Shown: in pieces, positions 21,691 to 33,540 of the stretch | Layout: each line of letters opens with the position of its first letter | Numbering within the stretch: the stretch's first letter is position 1 | Assembly (NCBI RefSeq): GCF_027943255.1 | Contig: NC_072894.1 | Location: 130,501,601 to 130,565,600, forward strand | Direction: 5' to 3' | From: Anastrepha obliqua | Taxonomy: Eukaryota > Arthropoda > Insecta > Diptera > Tephritidae | DNA: 64,000 nucleotides | Translations under genes and position numbers: made by a program | Notes under the pieces: model-generated | Seen by the model: only the letters and a program-made list of their open reading frames with translations | Databases searched by the model: none | What the model was told of the DNA's origin: nothing

Positions 21691-24600
21691 GTAAATTAAA
21701 TAGAAAAGGAGAGGAATTATTAAAAAAAAATAAAGAAAGCCAATTAAATGTCTCTGAAAAAATGAAAAATTTTGTACAATCTACAAAAAAATTGTTTTAG
21801 GTATAATTTAAGCTATCTGATATAAATATGACTCCAGTAGCGCAGCCTTGGTAAATTTTTCCGAATATTTTTTCAAGCTTTCTAAGTTCATTCACGTCAT
21901 AGCGTAGTCAATATTAAATACAAAGTGTTCACGTTAAGCTGAGTGCACTGTAACGAAGTTTCTTAAATTTAATCCTTAACTCTTTCTAGTAATAGCCTTT
22001 GTCTACTGCGTCCTTTTGAGAAGTAATACTAATTTGTGCGCATGTTGCGTTTAACAAGTCCTACCTTCCCAACCCCAATTTCTCCATTTTCTTAGCTGGC
22101 GGTATATTTCATTTCAACCGTAAAGGTGTGAAACTGCACCGAACTTAAAGGTCTTCTCTTCCATTCTTAAGCCTCTTCAATTTCTAGTGCAATCGATATT
22201 TGTTGCCAATTTTGTGGAATTTTGTTGGTAGTTTGCACGCATTGTTTCAACCCCCCCAAGTTGTCTAAATATAAAAATAACCTCAAGCTGCTGGCCAAGT
22301 GTCTCATTGTGTGTAGCGAAGCCAAGTGCACACTCACATATGTACAAATAAATATTGGAGAATATGTCATTTCGGCTCGCAATTGACTCTGTAATGTTTG
22401 AATCTTTTTGTTTTCTAGGCGGCTTTAACTTTTATGAGTCGATTTAAGGAACATAAATAGTTCAAAATTTGGATATGAAACGATAAGCAAACGCACCCAA
22501 AAAGAAAAATGAAAAGTATTCATTTATTAGCAAGTCGCCTTGCTTCATCATTTGTGCTAATACCAGCGAATAGCCGCAGCACTTTTAGTCTTCAAATTAA
22601 TTAAAGATTTAATAATAATAACCAAAGTAATAATATGTTTGCTCATAATTGTTTCGTCCGTCGGAAATTTTGTATTATAAATGAGTGACCTTACACATTC
22701 TATTAAAGTGTGTTTTCTGTTTTTTACAAAACCTACAGAGCATCCACTAACTCACTATCACTCGACCTGTTTGCGCATTGGCCGACCCATCGCCCTAATT
22801 ACTGTTTTGCATGTAAAATTGTTTCCACATCACTGCATTTTTTTCGCGCAGTGTACATAAAACCGTTAAACAAATGTAAGCGAGTAAATGGGCATACATA
22901 TGTACAAACAATTATATCTCTGCGTTTATGAGCCACTCACCATAATTCTCATTAAGCTCAATTTAGGTAAAAATATAGTGCACTATGATGGGTTAAGCCA
23001 CCAGCTAAGCTACACCGGACGTGGTTTGTTGTGTGATTGTAATAGATTTAATTTTGAATTGAAGAGAATGCAGAGTGTGCAATAGGAAAGTTGACACAGT
23101 TCCGGCTTAATATTTGTGAAAAAGAGTTCACTTGTTTGCCACATATACCCATTTCGAGTTCTTAAAATATTTAATTTTCTTGGTGTTTCTAATTAACTTT
23201 GCAGGGAGAAAATGGCTTCCCAGAAATCTGAAAGTCATTACTCGAAATGCTCGAAATTCGCACAGGAAGTGCTGCATCACAGAGATTTTTAAGGAAGGTT
23301 GTGCTAGCTGTAAAGGTCTGTACATTGCTAGTAGTATTTCAGAAACCGCATGCTCGTTTTCGAAAGTCGCAGTAAGGTCTGTGTTCTTTGTTTATAGAGT
23401 GTTGGCCAAAATGTACGCGTTACACATATTTTACCCTTTTTCTCCTATTCTCCGTATTAACTCTAGATCAGAATAAGCTATTTGAAAATTGTATGCCTAA
23501 TCCGAACTTTTTAAATCTTTGTTTATCAAAAATTGCACACTTTTACGGTGTACTGTATGAAAATTACAAACTCATTTGGCTAGAAGATTTCCATAGTCTC
23601 ATAAAGTTACAGGTCAAACAGCAAAATCTTTATAAAATAGCACAGTTGTGAACATCTTTTTTATTTTGTTGTGATAAGTCAGATCCTAAAACTAAATACA
23701 TATGCGCAGGAAATTTTTGCATTACGCAGCACAGAAGCACAAGAACGAAGTAAACAGAAATCAGCTGAGCAGTTTAGCGCCTCGTCCACATAGCACTCAC
23801 AGTTGTATTTGTTAATTCAAGCCCGCAACAATTTTTTTAAATTATTATTCTTTAACTTTGTAGAAAAGTTAAAACCAACTTCCAAAAAAAATAATGCCAG
23901 CACAAAAACTATTAGCTATATTCGCTATTCTGATTCGTTAGACCGCATTGCGATTCATTTTAGATCTTAAATCAGACTCATTACAAACTGCTGTGAATTG
24001 CTCCAGAATTTCCGGACAGTCGATTTGGCCGTTAAACAAAATATTAATAATAATAAAAATAAAACAATAATAAAATAAATACATAATAATAAAATATTTA
24101 TATAATAACAATTAGATAAATAAAATCTTGATAAAGTATCCACATAAGTAGGTATTCGCATTGGCTCACGCACATACCCCCCGTAACCCTTCTCAATTGG
24201 AGTCAAACATCTGTTCGATTGCTCTCTTTCGCTACGTGGAATAAAATTTAATTCCGCTTCGCTGCTTCACCGAGGTGATAATTACGTAGTTGATGTCGAC
24301 TTCGCTGCCCACGACAAAGCCAGCTTCGCTGCTATTATTAAAGTATGTGTGACAGGTTTCCAGCTGTAGCTCTGCTGCAGTGTTTACCTCCTTTTTCTCT
24401 TGATTTGTTATGCACAGCACGTTCTCATAGAAACGCTTAGTTTACTGGTTACACATCTCTGACGTTTCCAACTGTAGCTGGTGGTTGAACTGTTGCCTCC
24501 GTCTTTTCTTATAACTACAACTATTCGCTCATGTGTTCGTTTGTGTATGTTAGTTCGTAATATCTTTCGATGCTCACGAATTTCGCTGAGTTCATCAGTG

Positions 24601-25178
24601 ACTGCTGCGTGATGTTAACGCTGCGTTTGGCGTCAGCTGTGACTGCGAGCTGTGGCCGCATTGAACAGCTGATTTTCGATTTTGCGCAGTGTCTTTGCTC
24701 TATTCATACGTATTCATTTGAGTTTGTGTGGGTTGTTGTGTGTATTTGGTTCGATTGCTGATGAACATCTGTTTTACGTGCCCCTACCGCTTTCCTGCTT
24801 TCCCTGCGCCTGCTCCCTTCATCACAACAACCACTTCATGACCTGTTTGTATGCATTTAATCGGCAGAGTCCCTGTTGGTAATTTTTTACTCGTCTACTG
24901 CATGGATTATTCATTTAATTGGATTCTAAGTTTCAAAATGGTAACCTCATATTACGTTATTTAACGATATTTGGAGTATTAAGAAATTTATTTTCAAACC
25001 AGAAAGCCATCGAGATGTTACCTAAGATGCGCATTTTTTCCCTCACCTCCAAATACCGTAACGCTCACCCTTAATATCGCTTACAAAAAAAAAAAAAACA
25101 ATTAGTTGATCTTTCTCTACATTCGGAAGACGTTTTAGGGGACTTGGCTTCACTTGTAGTTTCTAAATTACACTGGTC
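21691..25178. other. Presumed long intron, no gene seen
   Basis: This follows the donor at 21691. No exon with both splice sites and similarity was found. Frames at 22710-23651 have no domain signature. Confidence 0.4.
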
Positions 25179-25903
25179 AAGGGGTTAGGTGGGTTTCAGA
25201 GGTTCAAAAAAGAAGATTTTGGCTATTTGTTTTTTAGTTTATAAAATCATATATTTTATTTAAGCAATTCACTATATCTAAGATACATATATAAACAGTA
25301 TTTTGTGAAATTTTTATTTAAAAATTTCGAAAACTCAGCCTTTGGTACCTCATCTTCCTTGACGTCTCAAAAAAAAAAAAATGCTCTTGCCGTGGACAGC
25401 ATAACTCATTATTGGTCGTCTAAAATCAGAAAACTAAACGGATTTCGTTAGTACATGGATAAATCTCGTTGTTGTACGAAGGAAAAAAATCAAAATTTGA
25501 ATTTTTGACAGGCTTTGAACCAAAAAACTCATTTTGTAGTAAAATTTTCGACATACATTGGCTCAAAAAAAATAGTTGTAATTACAAAAAAAAAATCCTT
25601 CGTTCAATAACTAGATAATGTTATTTCAAAGATTTGTACAACATTTGAACTAAATCGCTTCATAACTTTTCGAGATATCGTGTTCACCGACTTAAAAGAT
25701 GGAGTTTTGAGATAAACACGTATACCTGCGAAGCGCTCAACTGAAGTGGCCTAATGGGCGGAACTTCTGAAGGGTCTATCTCTTAGAATTTTACTCGGAT
25801 TGACTTAAAATTTTAGGAGAGTATTTTGAACATACTGTACTATTTAATGAGACAAAAAAACAAAATTCGATTTTTTGAAATTTTCAAACCCACCTAACCC
25901 CTT
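25179..25903. mobile_element. Non-autonomous element with AAGGGGTTAGGTGGGTTT ends
   Basis: The left end AAGGGGTTAGGTGGGTTT and right end AAACCCACCTAACCCCTT are perfect 18-bp inverted repeats 725 bp apart. The interior is non-coding, with a TTTTCGAGATATCGTGTTCACC block similar to one in the element at 4576-5194. No clear target duplication was seen; ACTGGT on the left and ACTAGT on the right are similar but not identical. Confidence 0.65.
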
Positions 25904-26410
25904 ACTAGTGTACTCTGTCGAACTTGTGTTAAAGCGGAGTAAATTCCCTACAGGGATCTCATGAATGCTCCCACTGCCGATATTTTCTTGTTATTTTATT
26001 CACATTTGTTGTTGATCGTTTTGTTGTTTTTGAAATTTTCGTTGATGTATATGCTCTTGCGAATTTCGCACCTTAAAGAATTTTCCGTTGTAAACACGAG
26101 AAGAGGGTTGTCTTATTTTGCTACAAATAGCGGATAATTAAATACATAGACTCAATTAGGCACTTAACGCAATAAACAGTAAACAATATGTAAATTTGAA
26201 ATTTTGAGAAAAGTTCATATATGTACACTTGTACATATGCATACATTAAAATTTGTATAAGTACGCATGTAGGTATATATGTACATATGTATATACAAAA
26301 CGTTAGCCCTACCATTGCTCCCCTTTCCGTTACTTGAATGCATTCCCCTATTTTGATTGGTTACATTTTCTTGGCGTTTATCAGCAGCAAATGGCATTGC
26401 ACAATACACA
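25904..26410. other. Non-coding DNA
   Basis: Contains TACATATG microsatellite-like sequence at 26215-26300. No gene. Confidence 0.4.
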
Positions 26411-26413
26411 TAA

Positions 26414-27055
26414 CACTGTGGTACAAAAAAAAAAGCTGCAAAAAAACTTTGGATCGGACATGGTGAGGGTTGTAGCTTATGAAAAACTGAAAAGAATGGT
26501 ATGTATTAAATTTTGAATACACCCTCAAAATCTCGTTTTAGAGCCAAAAAACCGTTTTTAGGCATATTCATGTACAAAATACATCGTATCTTTGTCATTT
26601 TTTGACGAAACTAAAATTTTTTTTTTCATTTTCCAGCTAAAAGTTTAACCTTTCCAACCGTGAAAGAATTTTTTTATTATCTTTTGAATTCATGGAGATA
26701 GAGACCAAAACCTTTCAAAAAATTTGATTTTTTTACTTATTTTTCAACTTTGAGACTAGTTGGTAGCTTTAATTTTATATAAAACATCTATTTTCTCTTA
26801 CTACATCAAAAGTGTATTTAATTTTGCTTTTAATGACCCCTAATTCAAAAGAATTCGTTAGAAATTATCCAAGGAATTGCGTTTATAAGATTATAGTCAC
26901 TTTACTAGTTTTACAAGTAATGTGATATTTTTTCTATTCTTACTTCCTCGTATTTTTTTTTTTTTCGCATTTGATGCACTTTTCTATACTTTTTCCACAA
27001 AATTATCAGTGTGTAGAGTTTAATAATATGTTTATCTGATACTATAGAATAATAA
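26414..27055 (+). repeat. Left long terminal inverted repeat
   Basis: The outer end is CACTGTGGTACA and the inner end is near CTATAGAATAATAA. It pairs with 28455-29095. Confidence 0.8.
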
Positions 27056-27459
27056 TTAATTTTCCCTCAATCTTATTGAGGGAAATGCATTGAGGGCATC
27101 TCTGTTTTTTCATACTTATTCGGTGCTCGACTATCCCACTCACAAAAATAGTATAGATTTTTGGTATATCCATCTTGCATGCCGAACAAAATTGTTAAAT
27201 TTTTAAATCTGCAACAATTCGCCACTTATGCTCATTATATTTTATCATTTGAAGTATTTTCTCCATTGTAGCATAGGACTCCTTCATCAATCAATAAAAC
27301 GGAACTGTCATGTCGTTTATGTGCTAAAGATACAAAAAACGTGTGATCAGAAATGATTTGCGAAAATCGAAATAGCTTTTGCTACATTTTCGGCTGGCTT
27401 ATAGATAAGAAGCATCGTTTAAAATTTGAAAACAATAAAGCAATGGTTCTAGTGTATGA

Positions 27460-28318
27460 ATGAATGAAATTTTTAACCGCGCATACGTAACTAGTAAATG
27501 GTATGAACCAGAGTATATTTGTGTGGCTTGTTCTTCAAAATTAAAACTAGCAAAATCAAAAAAGAATAACAATCATCTACAACTTTTGAGTCCAATGATA
27601 TGGAAAAATCAAACTTATCATAAAGAAGAAGATTGCTATTTTTGCCAAACAAATGTTACTGGTCACCATTACAAAACACTTTGTAATATAAAATATGCTG
27701 ATGTTCTGACCGTAACAAAACCTGTGCCAGTAGCCATTGACAATTTGCACACAATGCTTGTAAATGATCAATTAAATTGTAATGAAGATCACCAATCTGT
27801 AAATATACTAGATTGTGAAGACAGTGATACAGAAAGTGTTCCTTCTACATCACATTCACCTAAACGCCATCTAATAACTAATGCAGATTACAAAGATATT
27901 GTACGTGATTTTAAATTTTCTCGAAGACAAAGCGAAGCAGTGGAATGTGGTAGATAGTGACTTCAAGATCACCTCCGGTCGCAATGATTTAGATCGAATG
28001 TTCTTCAAACTACTTTTTGAAGAAGATAAAAACCAATCTCTTGTTTATTGTACAGATGTTAATGGATTGTTTATTGCCTTGGATCACACCTATGTACCGC
28101 ATTAATGGCGCCTGTTCATTGACGGATCGTGTAGAAGTAAGAACACTCTAATTTAACTTTAGATTGACAAAGAAAGATTCCATCAGGAAATGACAGCCGT
28201 TGAAAAACGTTTTCAGGGGAAAAGCACTATTAATTTGCTTTCAGAGTATTGTTGGTCGCTCAAACGCGAAGAAGACGGTTCAAAGTTAAAGAGAAAAAGA
28301 TTAAATAAGCATTTTTAA
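27460..28318 (+). pseudogene. Remnant of an uncharacterised arthropod gene family (candidate transposase)
   Basis: The first frame (27460-27957) has a Cys pair (CVAC), then WKNQTYHKEEDCYFCQTNV and a KPVP segment, then a Ser/Thr/Pro-rich linker. A frameshift near 27940 moves to a frame reading AKQWNVVD, VYCTDVNGLF and, at 28105-28151, WRLFIDGS. A further break leads to ERFHQEMTAVEKRFQGK and EYCWSLKRE, with a basic C-terminus stopping at 28318. From memory these motifs, in this order, mark a large family of uncharacterised proteins in insects, Daphnia and Hydra, usually several hundred residues longer between WRLFID and ERFHQ. That central block is deleted here. The function is unknown; its position inside long inverted repeats suggests a transposase (inference). 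Confidence 0.65.
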
Positions 28319-28454
28319 ATTTTGAAAGATTAAAATGTACTAATTTCATCATTGTCAAAAATATTTTGTGTTATTGAATATTGTTAGATAATTTAATAGA
28401 TTAAAATGGTTTATGGAATTAATAAATTTTATAGTTTCTATGTAACGAAAATAT

Positions 28455-29095
28455 TTATTATTATTCTATAGTATCAGATAAACATATTATTAAACTCTAC
28501 ACACTGATAATTTTGTGGAAAAAGTATAGAAAAGTGCATAAAATGCAAAAAAAAAATACGAGGAAGTAAGAATAGAAAAAATATCACATTACTTGTAAAA
28601 CTAGTAAAGTGACTATAATCTTATAAACGCAATTCCTTGGATAATTTCTAACGAATTCTTTTGAATTAGGGGTCATTAAAAGCAAAATTAAATACACTTT
28701 TGATGTAGTAAGAGAAAATAGATGTTTTATATAAAATTAAAGCTACCAACTAGTCTCAAAGTTGAAAAATAAGTAAAAAAATCAAATTTTTTGAAAGTTT
28801 TTGGTCTCTATCTCCGTGAATTCAAAAGATAATAAAAAAATTCTTTCACGGTTGGAAAGGTTAAACTTTTAGCTGGAAAATGAAAAAAAAAATTTTAATT
28901 TCGTCAAAAAATGACAAAGATACGATGTATTTTGTACATGAATATGCCTAAAAACGGTTTTTTGGCTCTAAAACGAGATTTTGAGGGTGTATTCAAAATT
29001 TAATACATACCATTCTTTTCAGTATTTCATAAGCTACAACCCTCACCATGTCCGATCCAAAGTTTTTTTGCAACTTTTTTTTTTGTACCACAGTG
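28455..29095 (-). repeat. Right long terminal inverted repeat
   Basis: This is the inverted copy of 26414-27055; for example AACCTTTCCAACCGTGAAAG on the left matches CTTTCACGGTTGGAAAGGTT on the right. Confidence 0.8.
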
Positions 29096-29329
29096 TAATT
29101 ATTGCTACGCAATTATAGAGCCTCCTAATGGATTGGAGAAATCACCAATATTAGGGGAGCTTTTCTGTAAGTGGAGATAGGCGCACGTGCCATTAGTTGT
29201 TGTTGTAGCAGTATACTTAGTGTCATTAGTGGTTCGCTTTAGTGAATTTCTGGAGTTCAAAAAGTTTTTTTTTGTTTATGCAGCTGTGCACTAAAAGTGA
29301 TATATAGGGACAGAAAAATATCAAAATGT

Positions 29330-29516
29330 GCAGAATGATGAAATGAAGTTGAATTTCGCCATGTCTTCCTGTCCATTCAGATTACTCGCAACGACAACGC
29401 CGTACTGAGTTTAGTTGAGAGCATATGTTTTGGACTCAAAATCAGTGGCGGTGTATTTTATTCAGCGATGAAACGAGAGTAAATAGAGGTCGTCCGGATG
29501 GTAGGAAATACTGTGA
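29330..29516 (+). pseudogene. Tc1-like transposase fragment
   Basis: About 60 codons read with interruptions. The clear part is NQWRCILFSDETRVN followed by GRPDGRKYCER, the segment around the first catalytic Asp of Tc1 transposases. Everything downstream of this is lost at the junction with a direct repeat at 29517. Confidence 0.6.
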
Positions 29517-29730
29517 GCGTCAAAATAAAGTGTACAAAGCATTTTTTTATAATATGGATTTTATTTCAGTCTTTTATAACAAAACAATATATTTTAATTT
29601 CATGTTTTTTAAATTAGTATTTATTCTCTACTAATTACTAGAAAACAACAAAAAAAAAATTACAACAACAAAAGTTGTAAGACAATAACAAAATTTAGTG
29701 CATATTTCACGCGTCAAAATAAAGTGTACA
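29517..29730 (+). repeat. 20-bp direct repeat pair 194 bp apart
   Basis: GCGTCAAAATAAAGTGTACA occurs exactly at 29517-29536 and 29711-29730. The distance and the neighbouring Tc1 ORF fit the inner and outer transposase-binding repeats of an IR/DR-type Tc1 end. A matching right end was not found, so this remains a hypothesis. Confidence 0.5.
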
Positions 29731-29916
29731 GCGTACATCAGTAGCATCTTAGCGATGTTGTACGCTAAAAAATACCGTTATATAATATTTGGTTGTTTAC
29801 TTCCTTTTTCGATGCATTGGAACTTTGTTCACGTTGTATTTTATTTGGTTGCGATCGGCAGAGTGAAAAGTTTTTGTCTACAGTAAATTAAATTCTATTA
29901 TTTATTTTTTTTAATA

Positions 29917-30754
29917 ATGGGTAAACAAACTTCGACTGATGTTAGAGAACTGGTACTAAAGCTTCGCAATGAAGGTAAAACCTTTCGTGAAATTGGCTCT
30001 GTTGTCAACAGAAGCAATAATACTGTGAAAAAAAAAGTTGACAAATACAAAAAGTTCGGCAAAGTAGAAAATCGCCCAGGTGCAGGCCGTCCAAAAATTT
30101 TAAATGAGACTGAAGTAAAGTCTATAGTGCGTGATGTGAAGAAAAATCCCTTTAAAAGTGCGGTCAAAATATCACAAGAAGTTTCAACTGCATGAGATAC
30201 TAGCGTAAGTGCCAGTACAATACGTTGAGCGTTGCACGCAAATGGGTTACATGGTCGTTTCCCACGAAAGAAGCCGCTAAAATCGACAGTTAATCAAAAA
30301 AACGTCTTGATTATGCAAAAAAATACGAAAATCGGGATGTTTCTTTCTGGGATAATGTCCTGTTTAGCGATGAAAGTAGTTCGAGGTATTTGGGCAGAAA
30401 AAAACGGTTAAAGTTCTGGAAACGGTGTCGGAACAATTTAGGGTATTGAAGGTAATATGGATGCGGTCAAGTACGTTTAGATACTTCAAAGTTTAATTGT
30501 ACTTTGGGCGAATGGAATTTACCGGTGATTTGGAAATTTCAACAAGTGCCGACTTAAATCCAATAGAGCATCTTTGGAACGATGTAAAAAATGCACTCAG
30601 TACGCAGAATATCACAAATTTGGATCAGTTATTTGAAAAGGCCAAGGTAGCACGGGAATCCATAACTGTTGGACGTTGTGGAGGGTTAATAATGTCACTG
30701 CAAAGCCGCTGTGCAGCAGTATTGAAGTCAAATGGATTTTCTACAAAATATTAA
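29917..30754 (+). pseudogene. Decayed Tc1-family transposase
   Basis: The N-terminus starts MGKQTSTDVRELVLKLRN and includes the helix-turn-helix TFREIGSVVNRSNNTVKKKV and a GRP hook (AGRPKIL). After an in-frame TGA near 30194 the frame continues with stops to VLFSDES, which holds the first catalytic Asp. The region with the second Asp is deleted (about 30430-30530), and the protein resumes at ADLNPIEHLWNDVKNAL with the catalytic Glu. It is inactive. Clean terminal repeats were not resolved; the element probably spans about 29.5-30.87 kb. Confidence 0.75.
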
Positions 30755-30859
30755 TTTATACTTTTTTCTGCATTTTTAATGATTTGACTACTATTCTGTG
30801 ACTTATATACCTGTACCCAAAGCAGCTATTCTTTTTTTACATCGTTTTAATTGCACTTC

Positions 30860-32925
30860 ACTTCCCTTAGAACCTAAGAACAAATTTTGAAGGACACATC
30901 AACTAACCTCTCATAGTTTATAGAGAGTTTATCAAGCATTTGAGAGATCGAAAACGTGTTCATCGGCATGATGTGAGCTGCAATGTTAGAAGTTGGCTGA
31001 GAAAACGGCCAGATATCTTCAGTTCTTTATTGCAAAATCTATTTTTATTATTGATGATGCCATTTTGAGTAGTTCTCAGAATTTTTCAGGCTTATTTTTT
31101 TATAATTTACTGCTTTTAATTAAAATCATTCATTATGCGGGCTGTCTTCTGTCGTTCCGTTGGCTTATTACTTATTCGTGCCATACTTTCTTTTCTTTCC
31201 ATTTTCCAACTTAATCTTCAATATATTTGTTATTTTTCAACAAAATAAATTATTTGACTTCAGCAGCTTTTGCCTTGAGTTTAATAAATTAATCATAAAA
31301 AATGTTGATATTTATAGTCATGTGAACAAATAATAGTTTTAAATTGCATTATTCTAAACCTTAACGGGATTAAAGTGCTAAGTCGACTTACGTTGTTTTG
31401 CCAAAAGTCCACAGTGTAAGTATGTATTTCGCTAACTAGTTTTTTGTACTACTCCGTATTATTTTCATTATGATTTGCTTTATTTTTTATTTTTTATCAG
31501 CCTTAATTTCCATATGCCTCGTGATGGTCTTTAACAGCCGCGGAAATCAGCAAACCATAGGTGTGCACATGTGTGTGTATGGAGCACCCTTTCCCCAGCC
31601 CTAACACTTCAAGCACTCAGTTTGCTGCGCTTACCCATCCGTCCATTCATTCGCTTTCGCATTTCTTTATTTGCTCATTTTGATACTCCCATTCAGTGTC
31701 GTTGGATTAGCGTCGTAAATGGCGAAAACGCATAAATCACAATCACTCTAGATTTTATATATATACAACATTTTTTTAATTTTAAATTGCGTTTTTGTCC
31801 GATTGACTCAAATGGATTTCGATTTCATTTTACCTTTTTCGGGAAGTAGTCCCATTACACGCTATCTTCCGTTGATTTATTTTAATATTCCATTTCTGCC
31901 GAATTTCTATTTTCGGTTTACTGCAAAACTCGCGTTTTTGAAGTGTATTTTGTTCTCCGCTTTTTCTGTGGTCCGTTTTTTTAATTGTTTTTTCTCCGTG
32001 CTTTTATTACTTAGTTACTTTTTTATTTACTTTATTTAGCGCGCTTTTTGTGTTTTTTGCGCATTTCCATTTTGATTTCCATTTTATTTCATTACATATC
32101 CCCCTTCGAAGGCCCAACTCTTGCCCACTGGGCTTGGCAAATTTCGCCAGGCGAGTAAATGTATGTATAACAGCAACGCAGTAGACTCATAAAGGGGGCC
32201 AGTGAAGTAATCGTGACGTCATTGCCATTTGGCGCATGTACCCAAATACTTTGTTGTTGCTGCGGCTCCCACCGGCTTATTGTTGACCCTCTCTGACTGC
32301 TGGCAACCCATTGCGTTTTCTGTCCCACTAAATCTCACTTATCCAGAATCGTGGTTATATGTGGGAGCCTATGCGTGCCTTGTAGGTAAATTTTTAAGCA
32401 AAGGTAGAGAGTGAATTCGAATTCGAAAATATGCGCTTCACGCGTCTGTAATATTTTCTTAAAAATATGGGAACACTTAATATTTCTAAGATGTGTTTAA
32501 TATTGAAAGTTTGAAATTTCATAATGCAAAACTTACAATCGTGCAGCGTTCAAAAATTTTCTAAGAGGCGCATGAAAATGGCAGCTTTAGTCGTAAGTAC
32601 GTGTCAGTTCGCCGCTGTGTAAATATTTCAATTTTCGAGTTCAATCGTGACAGCATACGTGCCAGAACCGCATAGCAGGAAGTATTGCATTTCTTCTTTA
32701 GTTCGAAAAAAGTGGAGCTGAAAGTCATCGAGTACTGTCGGAATTTTTGGTGAACTTACCCCGTCGTTGAAAACATGCGTGGTCTGGTCTCAGTAGTATT
32801 CGCATTATACTTGTCCTCAGTGCTGACTTAGATTTTAGATTTAGATTTATTGGAGGTTTGTACTTTGGCCTCATGGTATTTGATCGGTGCTGACTTACAG
32901 TAGTCAAAAGTATTCCGCCACCTTG
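30860..32925. other. Non-coding DNA, no gene seen
   Basis: T-rich stretches and short frames only. The 79-codon frame at 31803-32039 is Phe-rich and without support. Confidence 0.4.
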
Positions 32926-32929
32926 TTTT

Positions 32930-33035
32930 GAAGCCAATAATTCGCCGTAGCCGACTGGGTTGGCGCGTGATTGCGGTACTGTTCGGGTACGAAACCCACT
33001 TATGGGCACGAAATACCAAAATATGAGAGATCGAG
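32930..33035 (+). repeat. tRNA-like SINE head
   Basis: An A-box-like TAGCCGACTGGG (32948-32959) and a B-box-like GGGTACGAAACCC (32985-32997) stand about 25 bp apart inside CCGTAGCCGACTGGGTTGGC, the head I associate with the tephritid SINE whose 3' parts occur at 14.4 and 19.8 kb. It is probably not a functional tRNA gene, because no acceptor-stem pairing is evident. Confidence 0.45.
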
Positions 33036-33540
33036 AAGATTTTTGCTTATAAGAGTGCTCCTTGGCGCAACTGCGAATGTCCGAGGGTATTGTTGCCATG
33101 AAATAGCTCTTCCTAAAACTCCAAATAACATCCTGAGGCGTCGTTAGGCGTCGTAAAACTGTATGTATATATTTAAAACTTTTTTTTTTTGTTTTTCATT
33201 AGTTTTTGTGTGTCTGTAGTGTGCCTAACGGCCGATACTTTGACCTAAAAGATCTTTTGTGTTCTGTAGTATTTGTATTCATTAATAAACAGTAGAATTA
33301 AGTCCATATTTTTGGAATAGAAAAATTCTTACATAATGTGTGCTATTTGATGTTCTTGCTCTACACGAAGAAGTCAAGAACTTTGCAACACTGCAAGCCG
33401 AAAACCTAAAAAAGAATTATTTCAATTAATAATCCCACCTTAGCTGTCTTGTTCTTATTGAATGTATGAATTAGTGAACAATTGGAGACGATTTTGCTGT
33501 TTTGTTGTTGTTGTAGCAGCATAAACGTTCCTCATACATA

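Larger units (their letters stand above)
26414..29095. mobile_element. 2.68-kb DNA transposon with ~640-bp terminal inverted repeats
   Basis: CACTGTGGTACAAAAAAAA at the left end and its complement TTTTTTGTACCACAGTG at the right end bound two arms of about 640 bp that I matched by eye along their length with only scattered differences. TAA flanks both ends (26411-26413 and 29096-29098), giving a 3-bp target duplication, or TA plus one base. The unique centre of about 1.4 kb carries the broken gene described separately. The combination of very long TIRs and this gene does not fit Tc1/mariner, hAT or piggyBac as I know them. The near identity of the arms suggests recent movement, probably in trans because the gene is dead. 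Confidence 0.8.

Noticed and set aside
24917..26410. LTR retrotransposon signals
   Set aside because: No paired direct LTRs, primer-binding site, or gag/pol similarity were seen here or elsewhere in the window.
32948..32997. Possible tRNA gene (A-box and B-box-like sequences)
   Set aside because: No acceptor-stem or anticodon-stem pairing was found. The flanks match a SINE head, so it is listed as a repeat.
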